DNA from: Treponema sp.
GTDB taxonomy: Bacteria > Spirochaetota > Spirochaetia > Treponematales > Breznakiellaceae
NCBI GenBank assembly: GCA_031255875.1
Contig: JAIRRR010000058.1
Coordinates: forward strand, 1 to 15,376
DNA length: 15,376 bases
Reading direction: 5' to 3'
A program made the translations under genes and the position numbers. Position 1 is the first letter of the stretch. Each line of letters begins with the position of its first letter. Positions 6,402 through 13,404 of the stretch are shown piece after piece. The notes beneath the pieces are model-generated. The model saw nothing but the letters and a program-made list of their open reading frames with translations, had not been told where the DNA came from and searched no databases.

Positions 6402-7201
6402 GCGTCAACCTGACGCACCGCTCGTTTGACCGCGACCGCGCGGAAGTTGTTGCCCGGGCGGAAGCTGCGGGCGTGTCGCCGCTTGTCATTACCGGCACCA
6501 GCGTCGGGGCGAGCCGGGAAGCGGCTGATTACGCCGGCTCTTTCCCCGCGCTGCCGGGCGGGGCGCGCAGAATCTACGCGACGGCCGGGGTACACCCCCA
6601 TGACGCGAAAAGCTGCGGCAGCGGGACGCTGGCGGCCCTGCGCGAGCTGGCCGGGAGGGAAACAGTAATCGCTGTCGGTGAATGCGGGCTGGACTATGAC
6701 CGGGATTTTTCCCCCCGCCCTGTCCAGAGGCTCTGGTTTGAAAAGCAGATCGGGCTTGCCGCAGAACTCGGCATGCCCCTCTTCCTCCACGAGCGCGGCG
6801 CGTTTGGCGACTTTGCCGCCATGCTGAAACAGCACGCCGCAGGCATCGGGAATTTCGTGGTCCACTGTTTTACCGGAAGCCGGCGCGAGCTGGAAAGCTA
6901 TCTTTCCCTGGGGGCCTATATCGGCATTACCGGCTGGTTCTGCGACGAAAGGCGGGGGGCCCGCCTGTGGGACCTTGCCGGGGAGATCCCCGCCGGCCGG
7001 CTTTTGGTGGAAACCGACGCGCCGTTCCTTTTGCCCAGGGATCTTCCGCGCGGGCCGGGCGCGGGCGGCGGCCGGAGCGGGCGCAACGAGCCCCGGCATC
7101 TGCCCCACATCCTGCGGGCGATTGCCGCGAAGGCCGGGAAAGACGCGGAACAGCTTGCGGCGGAAACATTCGCCGCGACCCAAAAATTTTTCGGGATTTA
7201 G
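6383..7201 (+). CDS. tatD: TatD family metal-dependent DNase
   Basis: TIM-barrel metallohydrolase; E. coli TatD is a 3'-5' DNA/RNA exonuclease linked to DNA repair and is not needed for Tat export. The 272-aa protein matches TatD itself rather than the YcfH/YjjV paralogues: it starts with DIGVNLT instead of an HxH motif. It has AGVHPHD (68-74), VGECGLDYDRDFS (98-110), the ligand His136, HCFTGS (161-166), GITGWFCDERRG (181-192) and ETDAPFLLPRDL (210-221). An eight-residue or so Gly-rich insert (223-232) follows the last motif. The ATG lies inside the end of the ttcA-like gene (19-nt overlap), so the three genes form one tight operon. Confidence 0.9.
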   Translation: MRLADIGVNLTHRSFDRDRAEVVARAEAAGVSPLVITGTSVGASREAADYAGSFPALPGGARRIYATAGVHPHDAKSCGSGTLAALRELAGRETVIAVGECGLDYDRDFSPRPVQRLWFEKQIGLAAELGMPLFLHERGAFGDFAAMLKQHAAGIGNFVVHCFTGSRRELESYLSLGAYIGITGWFCDERRGARLWDLAGEIPAGRLLVETDAPFLLPRDLPRGPGAGGGRSGRNEPRHLPHILRAIAAKAGKDAEQLAAETFAATQKFFGI

Positions 7202-7205
7202 GCAC

Positions 7206-7234
7206 TTGCAAATTTCCCGTTTTTGTGCTATGGG
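7206..7234 (+). promoter_or_regulatory. Weak promoter candidate before the lipoprotein gene
   Basis: TTGCAA (7206-7211), 17-nt spacer, TATGGG (7229-7234). The -10 matches only three of six consensus bases, but spacing is ideal and the next gene's ATG begins 6 nt later with no Shine-Dalgarno sequence, which would fit a leaderless start. Confidence 0.3.
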
Positions 7235-7240
7235 TAAGAA

Positions 7241-7888
7241 ATGAAAGTACATTTTTTCCCGCTGCTTGTTATCCTCGTTCTGGCGAACGCCTCGTGCGCT
7301 TCCAATAAAGCCGCTTCTTTTGACGAAAACGATGATTTTTTGGCGGACGATTCCGGTACCGGTTCCGTCACCCTGGGAAATGTCGAGGTGGGGATCACCA
7401 AGGCGTTTTCCTCGGCGGTCAGCAAGCAGGACGCCGTCGCCGTTTACGACGGCGCGAACGACATAGTTGCGCTGGAATTCCAGTCCGCCGGCGCGGTCCA
7501 TAACCGGCAGTTCTGGACGGCCGGGGCCCGGGAAACTTTTATCAAAGCCCTTGCCCAGTACGAAACCGACTATGAAGCCCGCAATCTGCCCACGGGTTTC
7601 CTGACCTCCGGCAAACGCAATGCCTACGGAAAGGCCGAAATACTGATACACTGGTGGGCGCTGAGTTTTTCCAACCGCGCCAGGGGCCGGTCCCGCCTTG
7701 ATTTCGGCTATCTTTTTAAGGACCGTAACCCCTACTTTACCGTCACCCAGGGCGAGGCGAAAGATACCTACGTTAATACCAAGAACAGTTCCGCCCAGGT
7801 TACTTTGTACTTTACCCGCGCCATGGCCCAGGATCTCGCCGCGCTTTTTGCCGAAGAGAATCTTTACGCCGCCATCAGCCGCCGGTAA
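7241..7888 (+). CDS. Hypothetical lipoprotein of unknown family
   Basis: A 215-aa protein I do not recognise. Residues 1-18 form a basic, hydrophobic signal ending ANASC, so Cys19 is the probable lipidation site; the lipobox is loose, as often in spirochaetes. An acidic, disordered-looking stretch follows (27-40), then a compact domain from about 42. Notable segments are FWTAGARETFIKAL (95-108), an aromatic stretch LIHWWALSF, SRLDFGYLFKDRNPYFTVTQ and a threonine/tyrosine-rich VTLYFTRAMAQDLAALF. The domain looks soluble and mixed alpha/beta. No enzymatic motif is evident. It lies 39 nt after tatD and 6 nt before the carboxypeptidase lipoprotein, so the two are probably co-expressed at the cell envelope. 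A conserved treponemal family seems likely but was not searched. Confidence 0.75.
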   Translation: MKVHFFPLLVILVLANASCASNKAASFDENDDFLADDSGTGSVTLGNVEVGITKAFSSAVSKQDAVAVYDGANDIVALEFQSAGAVHNRQFWTAGARETFIKALAQYETDYEARNLPTGFLTSGKRNAYGKAEILIHWWALSFSNRARGRSRLDFGYLFKDRNPYFTVTQGEAKDTYVNTKNSSAQVTLYFTRAMAQDLAALFAEENLYAAISRR

Positions 7889-7894
7889 TACAGT

Positions 7895-8794
7895 ATGCGC
7901 GCCTTTGACGGTTCCGGGAAGGAAGCGCCGGTTTCCATTTTTGTTTTTCTTGCCCTGTTTACGGCGTTTTCAGGTTCCTGCGCGAGGCGGGAAGCCCTTC
8001 CCCCCTCCCCCGGAATTACGGAGGAGCAGGGCGCTTACGACGAACTGGAGCAGTTCCTTGCCGAGCGCGACACCAACGCTGTTTTTGACGAATTCCTTGA
8101 CCGTATGCTGAGCGCGGCGGAAATCCCCGACGACATGGCCCTAAAAATCATGGACGCGGCGCTGGAAGGCCCTTCGTTTATCCTGGATCTCCTGACCTGC
8201 CTCGCGGGCGACCCCTTCCTCTGCGCCCTGGTTGACAAGAACCACCCCCTGCCCCCGGGCTATGTCCCGGACGACCTGGTTTCGCTCGCCGGCATTGAGG
8301 GCGGCGACTCCTACCGCATAAGCCGCAACGGCCTCCTGCTCCGCAAAGCCGCTGCGGACGCTCTGGAGGAAATGGCCGCCGCCGCGAAGGCCGAGGGCGT
8401 CATACTCACCGTGGGGTCTACTTACCGCTCCTACGACTACCAGGTGGAAGTCTACAACCGCGTCGCCGGGGAACTGGGGCAGGAAGCCGCCGACCGCGAA
8501 TCCGCCCGCCCGGGCCGCAGCCAGCACCAGACAGGGCTGGCGCTGGACTTCGCCCCGATCGACGACAGCTTTGCCGCCACTGCGGGGGGGAAGTGGGTGC
8601 TGGACAATGCCGGCCGTTTCGGCTGGTCCCTCTCTTTCCCCGACGGTTATGAGCCTGTTACCGGGTACCGCTGGGAAAGCTGGCACTACCGCTACACGGG
8701 GAAAGACCTTGTTTCGTTTATCGATACCTACTTCGGCGGCATACAGCAATACGCCCTCCGCTTCCTCTACGAATGGCAGCAGGCCGAACAGTAG
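7895..8794 (+). CDS. VanY-type D-alanyl-D-alanine carboxypeptidase lipoprotein (M15B)
   Basis: Zinc peptidase predicted to trim the terminal D-Ala from peptidoglycan stem peptides in the periplasm. A 299-aa protein. The signal segment (14-28) ends SGSC, so Cys29 should be lipidated. An alpha-helical, acidic region of unknown function (about 41-115) precedes the M15 domain (about 118-285). The zinc and catalytic motifs are complete: SQHQTGLALDF (209-219; ligands H211 and D218) and WESWHYRY (260-267; catalytic E261, ligand H264). STYRSYDYQ (175-183) is the conserved strand near the substrate site. No vanHAX-like or VanRS-like genes are nearby, so it is more likely a cell-wall remodelling enzyme than a glycopeptide resistance gene. 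No ribosome site is obvious; the 6-nt gap suggests coupling to the upstream lipoprotein. Confidence 0.88.
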   Translation: MRAFDGSGKEAPVSIFVFLALFTAFSGSCARREALPPSPGITEEQGAYDELEQFLAERDTNAVFDEFLDRMLSAAEIPDDMALKIMDAALEGPSFILDLLTCLAGDPFLCALVDKNHPLPPGYVPDDLVSLAGIEGGDSYRISRNGLLLRKAAADALEEMAAAAKAEGVILTVGSTYRSYDYQVEVYNRVAGELGQEAADRESARPGRSQHQTGLALDFAPIDDSFAATAGGKWVLDNAGRFGWSLSFPDGYEPVTGYRWESWHYRYTGKDLVSFIDTYFGGIQQYALRFLYEWQQAEQ

Positions 8795-8841
8795 GCTCGC
8801 AAGACCGGAATAGCGGCGGCCTGTTTCGCCGCGCAGCCGGA

Positions 8842-10302
8842 TCAGTCCGCCGCGCGCAGTTTTTTCAGTTCGAAGAATATCAGTATTGCCGTTAGTATAA
8901 ACGAAAAACCGTCTGCGGCCGGGGCGGAAGCCACTACCCCGTAGAGGCCCCAGACGCGGCCGAAGATAAGCATACAGGGAATAAGCGCGATGCACTGGCG
9001 CAGCATGGACAGGAAGATCGATATCCTGGGCCGGCCGGTAACAACAAAAACATTGCTGGACACAATCTGGAATCCCGCGAGGGGAAGCAGGAGCATCTGT
9101 ATCCGTATCGCGGCCGGGGTGAATCGCAGCAGCGCGTCGCTGCCGTCCGGGGCGAAGATGCTTACCAGGAAGCGCGGGAAACCCTGGACGGCGATAAAGC
9201 CCGCGGTACAGATGATGGTAGCGGCCCCGACCGCGCCCAGGTAGGCTTTGCGCACCCGCCCGAATTTTTTCGCGCCGTAGTTATAGCCCAGGATAGGCTG
9301 GGCGCCCTGGTTGATGCCGAATATAGGCATCAGAATTAGCATCAGGATGGAGCCGGCTATGTTGAGGCCGGACAGGGCGATGTCGCCGCCGTTGCTGACC
9401 CCAAGGCCTTCCGCGCCGTACCAGCCCATGCTCGTATTGTAGAGCAGCTGGACTCCGGACATGACAAACTGCAGCAGGAACTGCGCCGATCCGAAGACCA
9501 TTATCTGTAACGCCATCTGCATTGAAGGCCGGAAGTCCGCGAACCGCAGTTTGATCACCGCTTTCTTTCCGGCACTGAAAGCCAGTACCCAGACCGCCGA
9601 GGCGAACTGGGAGATAATAGTCGCTATGGCGGCCCCCTCGACTTCCCAGCCGAGAACGAAGATAAACAGCGGGTCCAGGATCATGTTCATCCCCGCGCCG
9701 ATAAACATGCCGATCATGGATATGACGGGGAAACCCTGGGCCCTGGTGCAGTGGGAAAAGCCAAAGCCCATCGTCATGAACACATGGCCGTAGAGGATGA
9801 TGCGGTAGTACCTTCGCGCGTAACCCAGGGCGACGCTCCCCTCCTGGGCTCCCAGCAGCGACAGGATAAAGTCGAGAAAGGCAAGCTCCGCGATCATGAT
9901 CAGAACGCCCGCCGCCGCCAGAAGCCAGAAACAGTGGTTCAGCGCGTTTTCCGCTTCCTTCCGCTTTCCCTGGCCCAGGCGCATGGAGATGAGGTTGGCG
10001 GAACCTACGCCGAAAAGCATCGCGAACGCCATGCTGATGGTCATGAGGGGCATTACCAGGGAAAGCCCGGCCAGCGCGAGTTCGTTTACCCCGCGCCCGA
10101 CGAACACCCGGTCCACAACATTGTAAAGGGCGTTTACCAGCATCCCGCTGATGGCCGGAATCGAAAAACGCAGGAGCAGTTTCCCTATGCTTTCCGTTCC
10201 CAGCCTGGCCGCCGCGTCGGCGCCCGCCGCCGGCCCGGGCAGTTCCTGGGCCGTATGCGGGCCTGCGGCGTTTTCCCCGCTGCCGCTGTTATTATCCTTC
10301 AA
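8842..10302 (-). CDS. MATE family multidrug/sodium antiporter
   Basis: Inner-membrane exporter with two MatE repeats, about twelve hydrophobic segments; families of this type expel drugs or metabolites using Na+ or H+ gradients. Motifs in a 486-aa product include LYNVVDRVFVGRG (59-71), NMILDPLFIF (206-215) and GINQGAQPILGYNYGAKK (329-346), typical of the MepA/NorM-like bacterial subgroup. I chose TTG at 10302 because GGAGGT lies 10 nt upstream and the length then fits the family. The frame is open to an ATG at 10368, giving 508 aa, but that ATG lacks a ribosome site. Residues before about 33 are Gly/Ala-rich and probably cytoplasmic. Substrate cannot be deduced. The crp-like genes upstream on the same strand may be co-transcribed or may regulate it. 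Confidence 0.85.
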   Translation of the reverse strand: MKDNNSGSGENAAGPHTAQELPGPAAGADAAARLGTESIGKLLLRFSIPAISGMLVNALYNVVDRVFVGRGVNELALAGLSLVMPLMTISMAFAMLFGVGSANLISMRLGQGKRKEAENALNHCFWLLAAAGVLIMIAELAFLDFILSLLGAQEGSVALGYARRYYRIILYGHVFMTMGFGFSHCTRAQGFPVISMIGMFIGAGMNMILDPLFIFVLGWEVEGAAIATIISQFASAVWVLAFSAGKKAVIKLRFADFRPSMQMALQIMVFGSAQFLLQFVMSGVQLLYNTSMGWYGAEGLGVSNGGDIALSGLNIAGSILMLILMPIFGINQGAQPILGYNYGAKKFGRVRKAYLGAVGAATIICTAGFIAVQGFPRFLVSIFAPDGSDALLRFTPAAIRIQMLLLPLAGFQIVSSNVFVVTGRPRISIFLSMLRQCIALIPCMLIFGRVWGLYGVVASAPAADGFSFILTAILIFFELKKLRAAD

Positions 10303-10320
10303 GAAGTCTGACACCTCCGC

Positions 10321-10349
10321 AGTATCCCATTTACAAGGCGTTTTGTAAA
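10321..10349 (-). promoter_or_regulatory. Candidate promoter/operator palindrome before the MATE gene
   Basis: TTTACA (10344-10349), 17-nt spacer and GATACT (10321-10326) on the minus strand. The same DNA carries a perfect dyad TTTACAA/TTGTAAA (10330-10336 and 10343-10349, 6-nt spacer), the shape of a repressor site overlapping the -35. One caution: a start 7 nt past the -10 would fall inside the GGAGGT ribosome site. Confidence 0.35.
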
Positions 10350-10390
10350 GGCCCCCAATTCCCCGCATCCTACGGAAAGGCGGGGCTGTT

Positions 10391-10413
10391 CCAAAACCGG
10401 GGCCGCGCCGGCC
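10391..10413 (-). terminator. Weak terminator-like hairpin after the crp-like gene
   Basis: Directly after the stop, the minus strand has GGCCG, a 3-nt loop and CGGCC, then CCGG and TTTT. The stem is short and the T-run is only four bases and displaced, so termination, if any, is probably partial. Confidence 0.25.
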
Positions 10414-11046
10414 CTATTTCTTGCGCTGGGTGTTTACGAACCGGGAAAAGTCGTTGATGTTTTTTATCCTGATCTTGTCGGAGAAGATTTCCATGCGGTG
10501 CTGGGCGACAAAGTGGCTGATAATTTCCTTGGCCTGGGCAATGTTCATCCCGGCCCAGCGGGCAATATCATCCACGGTGGTCTTGAATTCCCGGCTTTCG
10601 TCCCAGCGCTCCAAATCCGGGGTGGTTTCGTCCAGCATCAGGAATACGTCGGCGATCTTCGCCTGCGGGTCAGGAAGGGTCAGGATCATAAAGCGCCGTT
10701 TGGAATCGTATATGCGCTTGGCGAATATCTTGAGAAGCCGGAGGGCGATTTGGGGATTTCCCATCATCAGGATTTCAAAATTCTTGTGGTTGAATTCCAG
10801 AACCGTTACGGCGTCCAGGGCTATGGCGGTAGCCGATCGGGGGGCGCTTTCAAGAATCGCCATTTCCCCGAACATCTCCGAAGGGCCGATAATGTCCAGT
10901 ATTTTTTCTACCTGGCCGAACATTTTTACCAATTCTACCCGGCCCGACTGGATCATATAAAAGGTGTCGCCCGGCTCGTATTCGGAAAAAATTATCTCGC
11001 CGGGCGCGTAGTCCCGGGCAAAACGGCTGAACGCGTCCAGATCCAT
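10414..11046 (-). CDS. Crp/Fnr family transcriptional regulator
   Basis: A 210-aa cyclic-nucleotide-type regulator: cNMP-binding beta-barrel (about 10-95), dimerisation helix (about 97-122) and winged helix DNA-binding domain (about 152-196). The phosphate-binding cassette MFGEMAILESAPRSATA (58-74) keeps the key Glu61, Arg70 and Ser71 that hold cAMP in E. coli Crp, so nucleotide binding is plausible. The recognition helix, around MNIAQAKEIISHFV, departs from classic Crp, so its DNA site cannot be guessed. No cysteine cluster is present, which argues against an Fnr-type oxygen sensor. The start at 11046 is chosen for AAGGTGG about 5 nt upstream; an in-frame ATG at 11076 would overlap the preceding gene. 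It starts 10 nt after the cNMP-TPR gene, clearly the same operon. Confidence 0.85.
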   Translation of the reverse strand: MDLDAFSRFARDYAPGEIIFSEYEPGDTFYMIQSGRVELVKMFGQVEKILDIIGPSEMFGEMAILESAPRSATAIALDAVTVLEFNHKNFEILMMGNPQIALRLLKIFAKRIYDSKRRFMILTLPDPQAKIADVFLMLDETTPDLERWDESREFKTTVDDIARWAGMNIAQAKEIISHFVAQHRMEIFSDKIRIKNINDFSRFVNTQRKK

Positions 11047-11056
11047 AGCCGCCACC

Positions 11057-12016
11057 TTAAACCCCCATAACGGCAAGGGCTTTTTCCGCCCTTGCCCTGG
11101 CGTCTGAATTACTGTTTCCGGAAAGGGCGGCGGCTTTTTTATAGAGCAGCGCCGCCTGCTTCCTTTGATTCATTTTTTCGTAACATTGGCCCATAAAAAA
11201 CAGTATGTCCCCCATACGGGGGTGTTTGGGATGCTTCACCAGCAATTGGGTATAGTACTTAATACACTCCTCGTATTTTCCCATAAAGAAGATACAGCGG
11301 CCCATGTCAAAAGAACTTTTAGACGCGTATTCGGAATCAGAAGCGGCGGCCGCGATTTTTTTGAAGGCGGCAAAGGCTTCCTGGTACTTTTTTTGGGAAA
11401 AGGCGCTCGACGCCCTGGCGTAAGCCCCGGCATTGTCGGCCGGCTTGCCGTCCGCCGCCGCGGCCGGCGTAGCCCTGCCGTATTTTTTCAGATAGATTTC
11501 CGCAGCCTCAAGGTATTTGGAAGCCTTGTCGGCGAATTGGCCCGCAGGGTAATAGGTGAGATATCTGGAACAAACATAACGGGCTTCGGAGAAACGTTTG
11601 TTTTTAATATAATACTCGCCGAGATGGAAGAGCCCTATTTCCGGATTCCGCGCGCCGGAATCTGTCAGGCCGGACAGCTGCTTGTGGACCCGCCGCATCT
11701 GGGTTGAAAACACCTTGAGCATCTTGAGGACGATCCGGGTATTGGCGGAGGCCATCTGTTCAAATTCCGGCACCGTAAAAACCATAAGCGTGCTTTCGTT
11801 TATGACTATGGCGGTTTCTTCCCGGGGGTACTTGCCCAGGGCGGACTTTACCCCGAAAAATTCCCCGGCCTGTACCTTCTCGTGGATATCCTTGCCTGTT
11901 TCAATTTCCTGGTAGGCGATGTTCACCGTGCCCTTCTGGAGAAGGAATATCTTGTCCGCGCTGTCGCCCTGAAAATAAATAACCGACTTCGGCTGGTATT
12001 GCAGTGTCTTCGGCAT
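11057..12016 (-). CDS. cNMP-binding domain fused to TPR repeats
   Basis: A 319-aa protein joining a cyclic-nucleotide-binding domain (about 1-115) to tetratricopeptide repeats (about 125-177 and 195-300), with a short Ala-rich linker (182-195). There is no DNA-binding domain, signal peptide or membrane segment, so it is probably a cytoplasmic scaffold or sensor. In the cassette GEFFGVKSALGKYPREETA (51-69) the Glu expected after FG is Val56 and the Ser/Thr after the Arg is Glu66, so cAMP binding as in Crp is doubtful. TPR-like stretches include GLFHLGEYYIKNKRFSEA, MGRCIFFMGKYEECIKYY and LFFMGQCYEKMNQRKQAALLY, the last two resembling the YbgF/YfiO type. GGGAG lies about 6 nt before the ATG. It heads the operon with the Crp/Fnr gene. 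Confidence 0.8.
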   Translation of the reverse strand: MPKTLQYQPKSVIYFQGDSADKIFLLQKGTVNIAYQEIETGKDIHEKVQAGEFFGVKSALGKYPREETAIVINESTLMVFTVPEFEQMASANTRIVLKMLKVFSTQMRRVHKQLSGLTDSGARNPEIGLFHLGEYYIKNKRFSEARYVCSRYLTYYPAGQFADKASKYLEAAEIYLKKYGRATPAAAADGKPADNAGAYARASSAFSQKKYQEAFAAFKKIAAAASDSEYASKSSFDMGRCIFFMGKYEECIKYYTQLLVKHPKHPRMGDILFFMGQCYEKMNQRKQAALLYKKAAALSGNSNSDARARAEKALAVMGV

Positions 12017-12046
12017 TCAAGCTCCCGCCATTTTCCTTTAATATTA

Positions 12047-12076
12047 AGAATACCGTCAGATTTGCCCTTTTGTAAA
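12047..12076 (-). promoter_or_regulatory. Candidate promoter of the cNMP-TPR/crp operon
   Basis: TTTACA (12071-12076, five of six), 18-nt spacer and TATTCT (12047-12052, four of six) on the minus strand. Transcription would start near 12040, leaving a leader of about 24 nt that includes the GGGAG ribosome site. The local DNA is visibly AT-richer than its surroundings. The -35 half TTTACAAAA matches that in front of the MATE gene. Confidence 0.55.
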
Positions 12077-12102
12077 CACCCGTTCCGCCTTTCGCGGGGT
12101 TT

Positions 12103-12118
12103 CCGGGCCGGCGCCCGG
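12103..12118. repeat. GC-rich hairpin in the crp/PHP divergent gap
   Basis: CCGGGC and GCCCGG face each other across CGGC. A second hairpin, GCCGGC on both sides of CTGTT, lies at 12188-12204. The gap 12017-12306 otherwise holds the minus-strand promoter and the short upstream ORF; I see no further gene. Confidence 0.35.
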
Positions 12119-12244
12119 TGCCGTCCGCGCCCGGCATCGTTCGCGGGCAATTTCTCCCGTCGTTTGTCCGAACCGGGAATTGCCGCCGCCGGCCTGTTGC
12201 CGGCCCGCCTGATCAAAAAAGAAAAATGATGTAGACTCCGGGTT

Positions 12245-12310
12245 ATGGCAACAGCCACTGCACGGCGGCCGGCGGGCCGCCCCTTCGCCCGGGGAAACGG
12301 CCGGCCGTGA
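12245..12310 (+). CDS. Possible 21-codon upstream ORF overlapping the PHP gene start
   Basis: ATG at 12245 opens a frame of 21 codons rich in Arg, Ala, Gly and Pro. Its TGA stop (12308-12310) overlaps the GTG start of the PHP gene (12307-12309) in the GTGA form typical of translational coupling. A TAGACT -10-like hexamer at 12232-12237 ends 7 nt before the ATG, with no ribosome site between and no good -35. A 7-bp stem (12264-12270 with 12275-12281) lies inside the frame. It may be a leader peptide or chance; nothing about the residues shows function. Confidence 0.3.
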   Translation: MATATARRPAGRPFARGNGRP

Positions 12311-13170
12311 TCGATCTGCACACCCATTCCACCGCTTCCGACGGCACTTTAAGCCCCGCCGCCCTTGTCCGCGCGGCCAGGGAACGGGGCCTCAGCGCTC
12401 TCGCCCTGACCGATCACGATACCATAGGCGGGATCGAAGAGGCCGCCGAAGAGGCAAGGCGGCAGAACATCGGCTTTATTCCGGGCATCGAATTCGAAAT
12501 AAGCTGCGGCAGGGACGCCCTGTCCGTCGTCCCCTCCGGGGAATTCCACCTTTTAGGGCTGGGCGTTACGCGGCCGTCCCCGGCTTTTCTTGACGCGATA
12601 GATTATCTGGCGCGTTCCCGGGAAACCCGGAACAGGAAAATACTTGAAAAACTTGAAGAACTGAACGTCAAGGTAGATTACGACGAGTTGGAATCTTTTG
12701 CGGGCGGCGGATCCGTCGGCCGGCCCCATATCGCGGACATCCTGATACGCCGCAGAATAGTGAAAAACCGGGAGCAGGCATTTTCCCGCTTTTTGGGCAA
12801 AGGCCGGCCTTTCTACTTCCCCAGGGAAGGGCTCGGCCTCGCCCAGGCCCTGTCGCTCGTCAGGGAATCCGGCGCCCTGGCCGTGCTGGCCCATCCCCTT
12901 TCCCTCTACGTAGCCTGGGGCCGGCTGCCGGCATTGATACAGGAACTCGCCGGGCGGGGCCTGGACGGCATCGAAGCCTGGCATCCCGCCGCCAAACCCT
13001 GCATCTGCAAACGGCTTGAAACCCTGGGCAGGGAGCTGGGGCTGCGCATCACCTGGGGGAGCGACTTCCACGGCGAATCCCGCCCGGGCCGGAAACTCGG
13101 CTTCAGCGCCGGCGGCCGCAAAATCGACGAGGCCGTCCTGGCCGCCATCCCCGAACTCGCCTTCCCCTGA
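12307..13170 (+). CDS. PHP-domain phosphoesterase (RNase AM / YciV-TrpH type)
   Basis: Polymerase-and-histidinol-phosphatase fold hydrolase, 287 aa, the usual length for the YciV/TrpH group. E. coli YciV (RNase AM) is a 5'-3' exonuclease that matures rRNA 5' ends, and relatives dephosphorylate 3',5'-nucleotide bisphosphates. The trinuclear metal set looks complete: H5 and H7 (DLHTHS), D12, H37 (LTDHDT), E62 (GIEFE), H81 (EFHLLG), H196 (LAHP), D253 and H255 (GSDFHG). R139-H141 (GRPHIA) and the middle insert that binds substrate in the family are present. Start: GTG at 12307, with GGGGA about 11 nt upstream and overlapping a short upstream ORF; homology begins at once with MIDLHTHS. Convergent with comM. 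Substrate choice within the family is inference. Confidence 0.85.
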   Translation: MIDLHTHSTASDGTLSPAALVRAARERGLSALALTDHDTIGGIEEAAEEARRQNIGFIPGIEFEISCGRDALSVVPSGEFHLLGLGVTRPSPAFLDAIDYLARSRETRNRKILEKLEELNVKVDYDELESFAGGGSVGRPHIADILIRRRIVKNREQAFSRFLGKGRPFYFPREGLGLAQALSLVRESGALAVLAHPLSLYVAWGRLPALIQELAGRGLDGIEAWHPAAKPCICKRLETLGRELGLRITWGSDFHGESRPGRKLGFSAGGRKIDEAVLAAIPELAFP

Positions 13171-13259
13171 CCGGGAGGCGCGGCCCCGGGATACGCCGTT
13201 TTGACGTTCGGCAATTCCCGGTTTGGAAGGCTCCGGTTATCGCATATATGTTGGGCGCA

Positions 13260-13284
13260 TTTTTTGCGGCCGCGCCGCAAAAAA
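13260..13284. repeat. Perfect 25-bp palindrome with outward A/T arms
   Basis: TTTTTTGCGGC (13260-13270) and GCCGCAAAAAA (13274-13284) pair perfectly around CGC. On either strand the T-run precedes the stem, the reverse of an intrinsic terminator, so it is best read as a repeat arm or protein site. The same T5-GCG/CGC-A5 logic appears at 2983-3014. Confidence 0.6.
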
Positions 13285-13293
13285 CCGGGCTAT

Positions 13294-13358
13294 CCGGGGC
13301 TCCGCTTCGCTCCGGCCCCGGCGCTCCGCGCCGGGTCTGCTTTCGCCCCTGCGGGGCG
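13294..13358. repeat. Cluster of three GC-rich hairpins downstream of comM
   Basis: Stems: CCGGGGC/GCCCCGG (13294-13300 and 13315-13321), CCCGGCG/CGCCGGG (13317-13323 and 13329-13335) and CGCCCC/GGGGCG (13344-13349 and 13353-13358). The first two share bases 13317-13321 and so exclude each other. With the palindrome at 13260-13284 they fill the 226-nt gap between the convergent PHP and comM genes. No gene is seen there. Confidence 0.55.
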
Positions 13359-13389
13359 CGCACCCCTCCTATCCCTTGCGCGACGAACT

Positions 13390-13404
13390 GCCGGTTTTAC
13401 CGGC
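13390..13404. repeat. Hairpin spanning the comM stop codon
   Basis: GCCGGT and ACCGGC pair across TTT, and the loop includes part of the comM TAA (13397-13399, minus). No T-run follows on the minus strand, so a terminator role is doubtful. Confidence 0.4.

Noticed and set aside
6284..7651. Minus-strand open frame of 455 codons
   Set aside because: It runs opposite tatD and the lipoprotein gene; composition is Arg/Pro/Gly-rich without family features.
7895..8794. Vancomycin-resistance gene
   Set aside because: Only a VanY-type domain is present, with no vanHAX or VanRS neighbours; a general cell-wall enzyme is more likely.
13260..13284. Bidirectional terminator between the PHP gene and comM
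   Set aside because: The T-run comes before the stem on both strands, opposite to an intrinsic terminator.
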